The notes: a model not told the origin generated them from the sequence alone. Counted from the stretch's first letter, positions 9,011-18,041 are shown. The stretch is 64,000 nucleotides of DNA from an uncultured Flavobacteriales bacterium (GCA_913058295.1 CAJXRD010000002.1:1-64000), one strand, 5' to 3'. Program-made: numbers and translations.

Positions 9011-10143
9011 TGAACGACGTTTACATTACAAGATTATCTAAATATTTACCTAATAAGCCTATTGATAACGATCAAATGGAAGATAAACTAGGTGTAATAA
9101 ATGGAAATGCCTCTAAAGCAAGACGAATTGTTTTACGCAACAATAAAATTAAAACTAGATATTACGCAATAGATGATGAGGGGAATGTAACCCACAATAA
9201 TGCACAATTGGTAAAAGAAGCTATTGATGTATTATGCGATGACGATTTTTCAAAAAACGATATAGAATTATTGTCTTGTGGGACTTCTAGTCCAGATCAA
9301 ATGCTGCCGTCCCATGCTTCTATGGTTCATGGTTATTTAAAAAACAGAAACTTGGAAGTTAATTCTCCTACCGGAGCCTGTTGTTCTGGGATGAATGCTT
9401 TGAAATATGGTTTTATGGCTGTAAAATCTGATCAAGTAAATAACGCTGTTTGTACAGGGTCTGAAAGATTATCCTCTTGGTTGAAAGCCGATATTTATAA
9501 AGAAGAAATTCTTCATTTAAAAGAATTAAAAGAAACACCCATCTTGTCATTTAAAAAAGAATTTTTGCGTTGGATGCTTTCAGACGGTGCCGGAGCTTTT
9601 TTATTAGAAAAGCAGCCTAAGGGTAAAACTCCTTTGAAAATTGAATGGATGGAAGGCTATTCTTATGCTTTTGAGTTAGAAACCTGCATGTATTGTGGAG
9701 GAGATAAATTGGAAGACGGAAGTGTGAAGGGATGGAGTGATTTTCCTTCAAATGAATGGAATGACAAGTCCATTTTTTCAGTAAAACAAGATGTTAAATT
9801 ATTAAGCGAGAATGTCCTTAAAAAAGGGGTAGAAAGTTTAAAAAATGCCATTGATAAACATCAGATAAAACCAGAAGAGATTACATATTATTTACCTCAT
9901 ATTTCCTCATATTATTTTAAAGAAAGATTATATGATGAAATGGTAGAACAAGGAGTGTCTATTCCATGGGATAATTGGTTTATGAATTTAAGTAGGGTTG
10001 GTAATATTGGTTCTGCTTCTATTTATATTATGTTAGAAGAGTTAGTGGCTTCAGGCAAACTAAAAAAAGGAGATAAAATATTATTGTCCGTTCCAGAAAG
10101 TGCTCGCTTCTCTTATTCCTATACCTATTTAACCGTGTGTTAA
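9010..10143 (+). CDS. darB: dialkylresorcinol ketosynthase DarB (KAS III-like)
   Basis: A 377-residue KAS III fold protein. The active-site cysteine lies in TGACCSGMNA (most probably Cys125, before Ser-Gly). A histidine occurs in YYLPHISSYYF and an asparagine in RVGNIGSASIY, giving the Cys-His-Asn triad. DarB enzymes condense two fatty acyl-derived thioesters head to head to a cyclohexanedione, which DarA aromatises. It is translationally coupled to darA by a one-base overlap, and the next gene starts at the base after its stop codon. The N-terminal YITRLSKYLPNKPIDNDQME is typical of the family. Confidence 0.87.
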   Translation: MNDVYITRLSKYLPNKPIDNDQMEDKLGVINGNASKARRIVLRNNKIKTRYYAIDDEGNVTHNNAQLVKEAIDVLCDDDFSKNDIELLSCGTSSPDQMLPSHASMVHGYLKNRNLEVNSPTGACCSGMNALKYGFMAVKSDQVNNAVCTGSERLSSWLKADIYKEEILHLKELKETPILSFKKEFLRWMLSDGAGAFLLEKQPKGKTPLKIEWMEGYSYAFELETCMYCGGDKLEDGSVKGWSDFPSNEWNDKSIFSVKQDVKLLSENVLKKGVESLKNAIDKHQIKPEEITYYLPHISSYYFKERLYDEMVEQGVSIPWDNWFMNLSRVGNIGSASIYIMLEELVASGKLKKGDKILLSVPESARFSYSYTYLTVC

Positions 10144-10578
10144 ATGAATTTGCTAAAAGCACCCATAACTAACAAGGATTTTGTTCATAAACTAATTCCG
10201 CAAAAAGAACCTTTTGTTATGGTGGATAAGCTTTTTTATTTTTCAGAAAATAAAGTGGTGTCTGGCTTTAGTATTTCTGCGGATACTATTTTTTCTTTTC
10301 AATCAGTTTTCACTACCTCTGGGCTAATTGAGAATATGGCACAAACCGTTGCTTTATTTACAGGATATCAATATTATTTAAAAAATGAGGAGGCACCAAC
10401 GGGTTATATAGGAGCAATAAAAAAAGTTGAAATTATTGAATTGCCAAAGATTGGAGATGAATTGGTGACAACGGTGAATATTTTACACGAAATAATGGGA
10501 TTTACTTTAGTAAATTCGCAAGTAGAATGTAATGGTAAAATTATTGCTTCTAGCGAAATGAAAACAGTACTAGCTTAA
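10144..10578 (+). CDS. ApeP-like hot-dog dehydratase, copy 1 (LPHR histidine replaced by Gln)
   Basis: A 144-residue single hot-dog domain similar to predicted 3-hydroxyacyl-ACP dehydratases (COG4706/ApeP type). The usual LPHRxPM segment reads LIPQKEPFVMVDKL, so Gln20 stands where the family histidine is expected. The helix segment GLIENMAQ keeps its glutamate (Glu63). It does not carry the GHFPG motif of FabZ. It starts directly after darB. The next gene is a paralogue that keeps the histidine, so the two may form a heteromer. The probable step is dehydration of 3-hydroxyacyl-ACP. Confidence 0.75.
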   Translation: MNLLKAPITNKDFVHKLIPQKEPFVMVDKLFYFSENKVVSGFSISADTIFSFQSVFTTSGLIENMAQTVALFTGYQYYLKNEEAPTGYIGAIKKVEIIELPKIGDELVTTVNILHEIMGFTLVNSQVECNGKIIASSEMKTVLA

Positions 10579-10586
10579 CTGTTTAA

Positions 10587-11042
10587 ATGAATAGAAATAT
10601 AGAAAATAAAAATTTTAAAGACTTTTTGCCACATAGGGGAGCTATGTTAATGGTAGAAGACTTGCTATTTATTGATGAGGAATCTGTTTCTTCAGGACTG
10701 CCAATTTTAGAGACTTGTGTTTTTATAGAAAATGGATTTTTATCGGCTTCAGGACTTATTGAAAATGCCGCTCAAACTTCGACTGCAATTGTTGGCCAAA
10801 GTTTTTTTTCGGAAGATGATGTAACTGGCGAAAGCAACAATTTAATTGGTTATATAAATGCAATTCGAAAAGTAGAGATTTTTCAGTTGCCAAAAGTTGG
10901 AGAATATTTGACCACTAAAGCTACATTAATATCTAGATTAGATACAGGCTCAATGTGTATTTGTAATATAAAAAGTAGCACTTTTATAAAGGAAAAATTA
11001 ATTGTAGATTGTACATTTAATTTTATAATTCACGAAATTTAA
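10587..11042 (+). CDS. ApeP-like hot-dog dehydratase, copy 2 (histidine intact)
   Basis: A 151-residue paralogue of the preceding gene. The motif LPHRGAMLMVEDL keeps His16, and GLIENAAQT keeps Glu59. The C-terminal NAIRKVEIFQLPKVGEYLTTKATL matches the second half of copy 1 (GAIKKVEIIELPKIGDELVTTVNIL), which indicates gene duplication. A 3-hydroxyacyl-ACP dehydratase role for the polyene is the natural inference. Spacing is 8 bases to copy 1 and 2 bases to the next gene. Confidence 0.78.
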   Translation: MNRNIENKNFKDFLPHRGAMLMVEDLLFIDEESVSSGLPILETCVFIENGFLSASGLIENAAQTSTAIVGQSFFSEDDVTGESNNLIGYINAIRKVEIFQLPKVGEYLTTKATLISRLDTGSMCICNIKSSTFIKEKLIVDCTFNFIIHEI

Positions 11043-11044
11043 TT

Positions 11045-11449
11045 TTGAAAAAAGAAGAAATTCCACAAGACAGGTCTAATCTTGAAACTGCTAAGTTTAA
11101 GGAATTATGTTATGCTGTAGATGATGAAGGTAAATATGTAACTGCTCAAAGTACAGGTTGGAATCCAAAAACGATTGCTTTGGATAATGCTTTACAAGAA
11201 ATTAATGAACGAGTTGAAGTCGCAAGACAAAAAGTGATTGCTAACCAAACAAGCCCGATAGAATATTATATGGAATTGCATAAAATGGATCTCTCTATTT
11301 TATCTAGTTATGTTGGGATTTGGAAATGGCGTGTAAAGCGACATTTTAAGCCTTCTGTTTTTAAAAAATTAAAAAACAGTACATTAGAAAAGTACGCTGA
11401 AGTTTTTGAGATTTCAGTTAACGATTTACAACAAATAAAGAAACTGTAG
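11045..11449 (+). CDS. conserved-cluster hypothetical protein (134 aa)
   Basis: TTG start at 11045, two bases after the preceding stop. Soluble, with no signal peptide. The N-terminal part (FKELCYAVDDEGKYVTAQSTGWNPKTIALDNALQEI) looks alpha/beta. The middle is a long helix, and the C-terminal 35 residues (FKKLKNSTLEKYAEVFEISVNDLQQIKKL) resemble the last helices of XRE-type helix-turn-helix domains. I do not recognise the family. It is followed without a gap by the BtrH-like gene, so the two probably act together. Confidence 0.6.
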   Translation: MKKEEIPQDRSNLETAKFKELCYAVDDEGKYVTAQSTGWNPKTIALDNALQEINERVEVARQKVIANQTSPIEYYMELHKMDLSILSSYVGIWKWRVKRHFKPSVFKKLKNSTLEKYAEVFEISVNDLQQIKKL

Positions 11450-12448
11450 GTGGCTATAGATTTTACACATGAACAAACAGCACACTGTGAAAATGGTGTA
11501 GTTTCTAATTTAATGGCTTATAATGGCTTTCCAATAAGTGAGCCTATGGTCTTCGGTATTGGATCGGGACTTATATATTGTTATATCCCACTATTAAAAG
11601 TAAATCATGCTCCAGCAATAACCTATAGGGTTATGCCTGGACAAATTTTTAAAAATTTTGCAAAGCGAGTAGGAATTAAAATTAAAAAGGAAAAGTTCAG
11701 TAATCCAAAAGAGGCTAAAGCTAGATTAGATGAGAATTTAAAAAATAATAATCCGGTTGGGCTTCAAGTTGGAGTTTATAATTTAACCTATTTTCCAGAC
11801 GAATATCGCTTTCATTTTAATGCCCATAATCTAGTGGTTTATGGAAAAGAGGATGCTTCTTATTTAATTAGTGATCCAGTCATGGAAGATGTGACTTCAC
11901 TTACAGATAAAGAATTGGAAAAAGTAAGGTTTGCTAAAGGCGCATTTGCACCTAAAGGCCATATTTATTATCCAGTTGATTTTCCTAAAGAATTAGATTT
12001 AAAAAATGCAATTATAAAAGGAATCAATCATACTTGTAAAGATATGTTAGCTCCAATTCCTGTTTTAGGAGTACGGGGAATTAAATTGGTTGCAGGCTTT
12101 ATTCGGAAGTGGCCCAAGAAACATGGAGTTAAAAAAGCCAACCATTATTTAGGGCAGATTGTAAGAATGCAAGAGGAAATTGGAACTGGTGGTGGTGGAT
12201 TTAGATATATTTTTGCAGCATTTTTACAAGAATCTAGCGAAGTTTTAGGCAACGATAAACTAAAGGGATTGTCTAAGGAAATGACTGAGATTGGAGATTT
12301 ATGGAGAGATTTTGCGTTAAATGCTTCCCGAATATATAAAAACAGAAAGGCACCACAAGATTCTTATGAGTCTGTAGCAGCTGAACTAGACCATATAGCA
12401 GATAGAGAAAAAGTGTTTTTCACAAAACTTAAAAAAGCCATTAAATAG
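11450..12448 (+). CDS. BtrH N-terminal-domain protein, candidate acyl-ACP transferase
   Basis: A 332-residue protein with GTG start at 11450, the base after the preceding stop. The N-terminus HEQTAHCENGVVSNLMAYNG carries the Cys13 segment of the BtrH-type cysteine acyltransferase/peptidase-like fold. A conserved middle block reads HAPAITYRVMPGQIFKNFAKRVG, and a later histidine lies in RFHFNAHNLVVYG. BtrH moves an acyl group from an ACP to an aminoglycoside amine in butirosin synthesis. By analogy this protein could move the polyene from ACP to the dialkylresorcinol hydroxyl. This is inference, and the two PlsC-like, the LpxL-like and the C45-like proteins of the cluster compete for the same step. 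Confidence 0.72.
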   Translation: MAIDFTHEQTAHCENGVVSNLMAYNGFPISEPMVFGIGSGLIYCYIPLLKVNHAPAITYRVMPGQIFKNFAKRVGIKIKKEKFSNPKEAKARLDENLKNNNPVGLQVGVYNLTYFPDEYRFHFNAHNLVVYGKEDASYLISDPVMEDVTSLTDKELEKVRFAKGAFAPKGHIYYPVDFPKELDLKNAIIKGINHTCKDMLAPIPVLGVRGIKLVAGFIRKWPKKHGVKKANHYLGQIVRMQEEIGTGGGGFRYIFAAFLQESSEVLGNDKLKGLSKEMTEIGDLWRDFALNASRIYKNRKAPQDSYESVAAELDHIADREKVFFTKLKKAIK

Positions 12449-12454
12449 CTTTTT

Positions 12455-13198
12455 ATGATACATATTCAACAACTTTCAAAAAAGTATAAAGGTGCTGATG
12501 ATTTTTCAGTAGTTAATCTAGATTTGAAAATTGAAGAAGGGGAAATATTTGGGATATTAGGCCCTAATGGAGCTGGAAAAACTACGCTTATCTCTATGTT
12601 GTGTTCCTTGATTAAACCTACGTCTGGGAAATTCACAATTAACAAACTTAATTATTCCAATGACAAAAGAGAATTAAAACAATTAATTGGGATTGTACCA
12701 CAAGAATATTCTCTTTATCCATCCCTAACAGCCTATGAGAATTTATTTTATTTTGGGAGTATGTATGGCTTGAAAGGGAAAAAATTAAATGATAAGATAT
12801 CTGATTATCTAGAGAAATTTGGCTTGTCTAGTTTTTCTAATAAAAAAATTGAATTTTTTTCTGGAGGGATGAAGCGTCGTATAAATTTAATTGCAAGCAT
12901 TTTACACGAGCCTAAAATATTATTTCTGGATGAGCCTACAGTAGGTGTAGATGTACAATCTAAGAATGTGATTATTAATCATTTAAAAGAATTGAACCAA
13001 AACGGCACTACGATTTTATATACCTCACACCATTTAAATGAAGCGGAGCATTTTTGCACAAGAGTAGCTATAATAGATAATGGAAGTATTTTAGTAAAAG
13101 GGAAGCCAAAGGATTTAATTGAATCTAGTAAAAACACCCACAATCTAGAAGAGGTGTTTATTGCATTTACAGGAAAAGAACTTCGAGATTATGCATAA
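12455..13198 (+). CDS. ABC transporter ATP-binding protein
   Basis: A 247-residue ATPase with Walker A GPNGAGKT (36-43), Q-loop (VPQEYSLYPSLTAYEN), signature FFSGGMKRR, Walker B ILFLDEPTVGVD and the switch histidine in YTSHHLNEAEHF. This is the CcmA-like class that pairs with ABC-2 permeases. The permease gene overlaps its 3' end by eight bases, so subunits are made in step. The likely role is moving a pigment precursor across the inner membrane. Confidence 0.93.
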   Translation: MIHIQQLSKKYKGADDFSVVNLDLKIEEGEIFGILGPNGAGKTTLISMLCSLIKPTSGKFTINKLNYSNDKRELKQLIGIVPQEYSLYPSLTAYENLFYFGSMYGLKGKKLNDKISDYLEKFGLSSFSNKKIEFFSGGMKRRINLIASILHEPKILFLDEPTVGVDVQSKNVIINHLKELNQNGTTILYTSHHLNEAEHFCTRVAIIDNGSILVKGKPKDLIESSKNTHNLEEVFIAFTGKELRDYA

Positions 13199-14459
13199 GT
13201 TATGGGCATCTATATATAAGGAGTTTTTATTACTCACTAGAGATTTAGGAGGGCTAACCATTTTGTTTGTAATGCCAATAGTTCTTATTGTGACGATAAC
13301 ATTAATACAGGATAGTTCTTTTAAAAGCATAAGTAAGTCTAAGATTCCTCTCCTAATTGTAGATAATGATAAGGGGTATATTTCTGAAAATATTTTTGAA
13401 GGAATCACTACCCAAAATGCATTTAATGTAATTGTAAAGGAAAGTGAAGAAGAAGCTAGAGATTTGGTTTTTAAAGGGGAATATCAATTTGCGATAATAA
13501 TCCCAGAAAACCTTTCAAGAGACTTAGAGCTTAAAATAAATCAGAACGTTGATAGTGTTTTGTCTGAATTTGGTTTTGAAGAAGAGGAAGGAACCGAAAG
13601 TGTTGTTGAAATAGCTCCAAAAGAAGTTCGGCTTTATTTTGATCCTGCGATACAATATGCATTTAAAGAATCTATTAAAAGCGGGATAGATCAAATGATT
13701 TCAAAGATTGAAACCCAGTCTATCTATAAAGCATTTCAGGAGCAATTATCTAATGAAGAATCCGAATTTTCTTTTGATTCAGAAAAATTTATAAGCTTTA
13801 AAGAGATTGTTCCAAAACTAAATGATCAAGAAATACTTCCAAACTCCGCCCAACATAATGTGCCAGCTTGGACCTTGTTTGCTATATTTTTTATTATTGT
13901 CCCTTTATCCATCAATATGGTAAAGGAAAAAAGTCAAGGAACCTTTGTTAGATTGCGAACACATCCGGTTTCGTATGCAACTGTATTAGGTGGTAAAACC
14001 ATAGTTTTTTCTGGAGTTTGTTTGTTGCAATTTGTCTTTATGTTATTAATTGGAGTGTATTTATTCCCTGCTCTTGGTTTGCCAACTTTGGATGTTTCAG
14101 GAAAAATATTTTTATTATTTATAGTTGCATTTTTTGCTGGATTAGCAGCTGTTGGTTTAGGATTATTATTAGGAACGATAGCAAACTCACAAGAACAAGC
14201 AGCTCCTTTTGGAGCTACATTTGTGGTAGTATTAGCTGCGATAGGAGGAGTTTGGGTTCCTGTTTTTATGATGCCAAATTTTATGCAAGTTCTTTCTAAT
14301 TTATCTCCTATGAATTGGGGTTTAAATGCTTTTTATGATGTATTTTTAAGAAATGTTGGTTTTCTGGAAATCTTACCTGAATTAGGTTTATTACTTTTGT
14401 TTTTCTTAATAACTACATTAATCTCCATAGCTTATAATAACAAGAAAAATGCAGTCTAA
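13191..14459 (+). CDS. ABC-2 type transporter permease
   Basis: The start chosen is ATG 13191 (MHKLWASIYKEFLLLTRD), which puts a cytoplasmic amphipathic helix before the first membrane span. An in-frame ATG at 13161 lies well inside the ATPase gene and is unlikely. One N-terminal span (GLTILFVMPIVLIVTITLI) is followed by a large periplasmic domain of about 190 residues and then five to six spans in the C-terminal half (AWTLFAIFFIIVPLSI to LGLLLLFFLITTLISIAY). This is the YhiH/DrrB-like topology. It partners with the ATPase whose gene it overlaps by eight bases. Substrate unknown. Confidence 0.88.
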   Translation: MHKLWASIYKEFLLLTRDLGGLTILFVMPIVLIVTITLIQDSSFKSISKSKIPLLIVDNDKGYISENIFEGITTQNAFNVIVKESEEEARDLVFKGEYQFAIIIPENLSRDLELKINQNVDSVLSEFGFEEEEGTESVVEIAPKEVRLYFDPAIQYAFKESIKSGIDQMISKIETQSIYKAFQEQLSNEESEFSFDSEKFISFKEIVPKLNDQEILPNSAQHNVPAWTLFAIFFIIVPLSINMVKEKSQGTFVRLRTHPVSYATVLGGKTIVFSGVCLLQFVFMLLIGVYLFPALGLPTLDVSGKIFLLFIVAFFAGLAAVGLGLLLGTIANSQEQAAPFGATFVVVLAAIGGVWVPVFMMPNFMQVLSNLSPMNWGLNAFYDVFLRNVGFLEILPELGLLLLFFLITTLISIAYNNKKNAV

Positions 14460-14883
14460 AACTATGAAAGAAATAAGTTTTACAAGTCAGATTAGAGTAC
14501 GATTTGTGGAAACAGATCCTATGGGTATTGTTTGGCATGGTAATTATATTCAGTATTTTGAAGATGGAAGAGAAGCTTTTGGTCGGCATCATGGGATTTC
14601 CTATTTAGACCAAAAAGAAAATGGATTTACGTCTCCAATTGTCAAATCGAGCAGTGAGCATAAACACCCCTTGCGATATGGTGAAGTAGCGACTATTAAA
14701 ACAATATTTATAGATTCTCCAGCTGCAAAAATGATGTTTAGATATGAAATTTATAATGAAAAAAATCAGATAGTTTGTACGGGTAAAACCACACAGGTTT
14801 TTCTAGGCAATGATGATAATTTATTTTTGCATCTTCCACCATTTTTTGAAGCTTGGAAAAAGAAAGTTGGACTATTGAATTAG
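14449..14883 (+). CDS. 4HBT-family acyl thioesterase (YbgC-like)
   Basis: A 144-residue hot-dog protein with the signature VETDPMGIVWHGNYIQYFEDGREAF. Asp23 in this motif is the catalytic residue of 4-hydroxybenzoyl-CoA-type thioesterases. It may release finished chains from ACP or clear stalled intermediates, and is comparable to ApeK. The ATG at 14449 overlaps the permease end by eleven bases. A second in-frame ATG at 14464 (MKEISFTSQIRVRF) begins nearer the domain and is an equally good start. Confidence 0.85.
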   Translation: MQSKTMKEISFTSQIRVRFVETDPMGIVWHGNYIQYFEDGREAFGRHHGISYLDQKENGFTSPIVKSSSEHKHPLRYGEVATIKTIFIDSPAAKMMFRYEIYNEKNQIVCTGKTTQVFLGNDDNLFLHLPPFFEAWKKKVGLLN

Positions 14884-14886
14884 AAA

Positions 14887-16026
14887 ATGAGAGAAGCTTT
14901 TATTACACATCATAATGTGATTTCTTCATTAGGTTTTTCTAGTGAAGAAAATTTTGAACACTTGAAAAAGGAACATTCCGGAATTCAAAAATTCCAAAGG
15001 GATAATGGAGATGACTATTATAGCTCTCAAGTAGATAAGGAACTTTTAGATAAAGAATTTACAAAAATTGGAGATGTAACTCTTTATACAACTCTTGAAA
15101 AAATGATGCTACTTTCAGTAGACACTATTTTAAAAGAATCTAATCTTAAAATCACAAAAAAAACGGGCTTAGTTATTGCAACAACAAAAGGGAATGTGGA
15201 TGTGTTATCTCCAGATTCGAGTTTTTATAAAGATAAAAAAAGGGCTTATTTGCCAGAATTAGGAAAGCAAATTCAAGGATTTTTTAATTTTAAGAATGAA
15301 GCAATAATTCTTTCCAATGCTTGTGTTTCTGGAGTTTTAGCAGTGGCTGTATCTCAACGATTTATAAAAGATGGTCTTTATGATGATGTTATAATTGTAA
15401 GTGGAGATTTAGTTTCTGAGTTTATACTTTCAGGGTTTACCTCTTTCCAAGCCATAAGTGACGAACCATGCCAGCCCTTTTCAAAAAACAGAAAAGGAAT
15501 AACTTTGGGTGAAGCTGTAGCAAGTGCTATTGTTTCTTCAGAAAAAAATAAAGGCGCAGTTCAGATTATTGGAGCAGGGTCTTGTAACGATGCCAATCAT
15601 ATTTCTGGACCTTCCAGAACTGGAGAAGGTTTGTTTTTAAGTGTACAATCGGCATTAAGTGAGGCGAATATTAAAAGTAAGGATATAGATTATATTTCTG
15701 CTCATGGTACTGCTACCAATTATAACGATGAGATGGAATCGATGGCTTTTGAAAGATTGAATATGTTGCAAACTCCTACTAATAGTTTAAAGGGGTATTA
15801 TGGGCATACTCTAGGAGCATCGGGGTTATTAGAGACTAATATGGGGATAGAGTCCCTTAAAAATAATACACTAATTGCATCTAAGGGTTTTGATGAAATA
15901 GGAGTTTCCCAGCCCATTACTGTAATTGAGAAAACAGAAACCAAAAAAATACGGGTATTTTTAAAAACAGCTTCGGGATTTGGTGGTTGTAATACCGCAG
16001 TAATATTCAGGAAAATAGCTGATTAA
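14887..16026 (+). CDS. beta-ketoacyl-ACP synthase 2, catalytically complete but divergent
   Basis: A 379-residue ketosynthase with Cys146 (SNACVSGV), His273 (ISAHGTATNYND) and His307 (KGYYGHTLGASG), and FGGCNTA at the end. The N-terminal half is shortened and divergent compared with FabF, as in ApeR-type synthases of aryl-polyene clusters, which are thought to start the chain or make a special condensation. It is the last gene before a 73-base gap holding an internal promoter candidate. Confidence 0.86.
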   Translation: MREAFITHHNVISSLGFSSEENFEHLKKEHSGIQKFQRDNGDDYYSSQVDKELLDKEFTKIGDVTLYTTLEKMMLLSVDTILKESNLKITKKTGLVIATTKGNVDVLSPDSSFYKDKKRAYLPELGKQIQGFFNFKNEAIILSNACVSGVLAVAVSQRFIKDGLYDDVIIVSGDLVSEFILSGFTSFQAISDEPCQPFSKNRKGITLGEAVASAIVSSEKNKGAVQIIGAGSCNDANHISGPSRTGEGLFLSVQSALSEANIKSKDIDYISAHGTATNYNDEMESMAFERLNMLQTPTNSLKGYYGHTLGASGLLETNMGIESLKNNTLIASKGFDEIGVSQPITVIEKTETKKIRVFLKTASGFGGCNTAVIFRKIAD

Positions 16027-16061
16027 TCAATAGATTTTAGAAAAGAAACGAATACTTATAG

Positions 16062-16069
16062 TAAATTTG
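16062..16069 (+). promoter_or_regulatory. internal promoter candidate within the pigment operon
   Basis: TAAATTTG is an exact TAnnTTTG -7 box in one of the few gaps of the operon. Predicted transcription start is about 16073, 27 bases before the methyltransferase ATG at 16100. The -33 region (TTTTAG at 16035-16040) is weak and the spacer is slightly long. Confidence 0.4.
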
Positions 16070-16099
16070 CAAAATCAAAATTTAGAAGAAAATTTAACC

Positions 16100-17158
16100 A
16101 TGTCAAAAAAACCATTAAGAGCTGTTGAAGCATTGCAAGAAGCTCAGAAAATAGCTTTTGCACCTTATATTTTTCAAGCAAGTATATCCCTTAGAAAACT
16201 GGGAATTTTAAACTATATTTTTAATTGTAAAGACGGTGCGACTTTAGAAGAGGTAGCTAAAGGAACTTCAGTGAGTGAGTATGGGGTTGGAGTTTTATTA
16301 GAAATAGCTGAAAGCTCAGATATTGTTAGCTTAGATGAAAACAATAAATATGAGTTAACCAAAACTGGTTATTTCTTAACTTTTGATAAAACAGTAAATG
16401 TAAATATCAATTTCAATAACGATATCTGTTATAAAGGATTGTTTCATTTAAACGATTCTATTGTAAATGGAAAAGCAGAAGGCTTAAAGGAGTTGGGAAA
16501 TTGGCCAACTATTTATGAAGGGCTTTCAAAATTAACACCAGAACAAAATAAATCTTGGTTTGAGTTCGATCATCATTATTCAGACTATGTATTTAACGAT
16601 GCTTTGGAAGTTGTTTTTAAAAGAAACCCAAAAAGAATATTTGATGTTGGTGCAAATACTGGGAAATTTGCCATCAGTTGCTGTAATTATAATGAACATG
16701 TTAATGTAACGATGGTTGACCTTCCTGGGCAACTTAATGTAGCCTTAGATAATGCAAAGAAGAATGGCTTTGAAAATAGAATTGAAGGATATGAAATAGA
16801 TTGGTTGTCTGAAAACCCACAAATTCCAACTGGTGCAGATATTATTTGGATGAGTCAGTTTTTGGATTGTTTTTCGAAAGATGAAATTGTAAAAATTTTA
16901 TCTGCCTGTGCTAATTCAATGAATGAAGATACCGAATTGTTTATTATGGAAACTTTTACCGATCGACAGAAGTTTGATAATGCGAAGTTTATATTAGAAG
17001 CAACATCCCTTTATTTTACAGCCATGGCAAATGGGAACAGTAAGATGTATAAAGCAACCGAATTTTTGGATCTTATAGATAAAGCAGGATTATATTTAGT
17101 GGAGGATATCAACCAAATTGGAGAGAACCACACTATTTTGGTTTGTAAAAAGAAATAA
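16100..17158 (+). CDS. SAM-dependent methyltransferase (O-methyltransferase/CrtF-like fold)
   Basis: The start chosen is ATG 16100 (MSKKPLRAVEALQEAQK). A TTG at 16067 in the same frame overlaps the promoter candidate. An N-terminal winged-helix dimerisation domain (LRKLGILNYIF...VSEYGVGVLLEIAESS) precedes a Rossmann domain with SAM motif FDVGANTGKFAISC and acidic loop VTMVDLPGQL. This is the architecture of hydroxyindole O-methyltransferase-like enzymes. Aryl polyenes of this type often carry a ring methyl next to the phenol, so ring C-methylation is a reasonable alternative to O-methylation. Confidence 0.87.
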   Translation: MSKKPLRAVEALQEAQKIAFAPYIFQASISLRKLGILNYIFNCKDGATLEEVAKGTSVSEYGVGVLLEIAESSDIVSLDENNKYELTKTGYFLTFDKTVNVNINFNNDICYKGLFHLNDSIVNGKAEGLKELGNWPTIYEGLSKLTPEQNKSWFEFDHHYSDYVFNDALEVVFKRNPKRIFDVGANTGKFAISCCNYNEHVNVTMVDLPGQLNVALDNAKKNGFENRIEGYEIDWLSENPQIPTGADIIWMSQFLDCFSKDEIVKILSACANSMNEDTELFIMETFTDRQKFDNAKFILEATSLYFTAMANGNSKMYKATEFLDLIDKAGLYLVEDINQIGENHTILVCKKK

Positions 17159-17163
17159 CTCTA

Positions 17164-17766
17164 TTGGCTAAAGAACTTTACATACAAAATTATTGTAGCA
17201 TAAAGAATAACAAGGTTTCTTTGAATGGAAACTTGATTTTTGAAGAAAACTCAGAAGATATTAAGTCTTTTTTTAAAAGTGTTTATCAATATTTAGATCC
17301 AAAGTATTCCAAGTTTTTTAAAATGGATGCTTTAAGTAAATTGGCTTTTTTGTCTGCAGAGATACTTATGAAAGAAGAGGCTAAAAAAAATATTGCGATT
17401 ATACTTTCAAATAATGCCTCTAGTTTGGATACCGATAGAAAGCATCAAGATTCTATAAATGATAAAGAGAATTATTATCCAAGTCCTGCAGTATTTGTGT
17501 ATACCTTGCCAAATATTGGAATTGGTGAAATAAGTATTCGGCATCAATTAAAAAGTGAAAATGGATTTTTTGTTTTTGAAAATTACAATACTAATTTTCA
17601 TTATAATTATGAAAACATTCTCATTCAGAATAATAAAAGCGAAGCTGTTTTGGCAGGCTGGGTTAATATAGATGGAGATTCTTACGAAGCTTTTTTATAT
17701 TTGGTCTCTCAAAATGGTACTATTGAACATACAGAAAAAAATCTTAAACAATTATATAATAACTAA
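17164..17766 (+). CDS. ketosynthase N-terminal-domain-like protein without active-site cysteine
   Basis: A 200-residue protein with TTG start at 17164, five bases after the methyltransferase. The sequence resembles only the N-terminal half of a ketosynthase: YIQNYCSIKNNKVSLNG, then ...FKMDALSKLAFLSAEILMKE..., IAIILSNNASSLDTD and the PSPAVFVYTLPNIGIGEISIRH segment that corresponds to the core before the nucleophile elbow. No cysteine occurs where the nucleophile would be, and the histidine half of the fold is absent. Such half-proteins are recurrent in these clusters as I recall them. They may be scaffolds or chain-length modulators. Not an obvious pseudogene, because the frame is clean and coupled to the next ACP gene. 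Confidence 0.65.
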   Translation: MAKELYIQNYCSIKNNKVSLNGNLIFEENSEDIKSFFKSVYQYLDPKYSKFFKMDALSKLAFLSAEILMKEEAKKNIAIILSNNASSLDTDRKHQDSINDKENYYPSPAVFVYTLPNIGIGEISIRHQLKSENGFFVFENYNTNFHYNYENILIQNNKSEAVLAGWVNIDGDSYEAFLYLVSQNGTIEHTEKNLKQLYNN

Positions 17767-17768
17767 AA

Positions 17769-18026
17769 ATGGAAGATTTAAAATTAGAATTAAAGAACAA
17801 TATTATTGAATTATTAAACCTTGAAGACGTAAATGTTGATGAAATTAAGGACGATGATTCGCTTTTTGGGGATGGACTAGGCTTAGATTCTATCGATGCT
17901 TTAGAATTAATCGTAATGCTGGATAAAGATTATGGTATTAGATTAACCGATCCTAAAGAGGGTAAAAAAATATTTGAATCTATCGAGATAATGGCTGCTT
18001 ACATTACAGAACATAGGACTAAATAA
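17769..18026 (+). CDS. acyl carrier protein 2 of the pigment cluster
   Basis: An 85-residue ACP with phosphopantetheine serine Ser41 in LGLDSIDALELIVMLDKDYGI. It is not closely similar to ACP 1 (86 aa), so the two probably serve different synthase pairs, as ApeE and ApeF do in aryl-polyene clusters. It precedes the ketosynthase/chain-length-factor pair at 18042-20303, which suggests it carries the polyene. Confidence 0.92.
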   Translation: MEDLKLELKNNIIELLNLEDVNVDEIKDDDSLFGDGLGLDSIDALELIVMLDKDYGIRLTDPKEGKKIFESIEIMAAYITEHRTK

Positions 18027-18041
18027 GTATACCTTTATTAA

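Noticed and set aside
13161-13190. Upstream ATG for the ABC-2 permease
   Set aside because: It would overlap the ATPase gene by 38 bases and add ten polar residues. ATG 13191 gives the usual N-terminus and an eight-base overlap.
14018-14299. 93-codon plus-strand open frame inside the permease gene
   Set aside because: It is a frame-shifted shadow of the membrane-span coding sequence, with abnormal Cys/Ser/Ile content and no initiation context.
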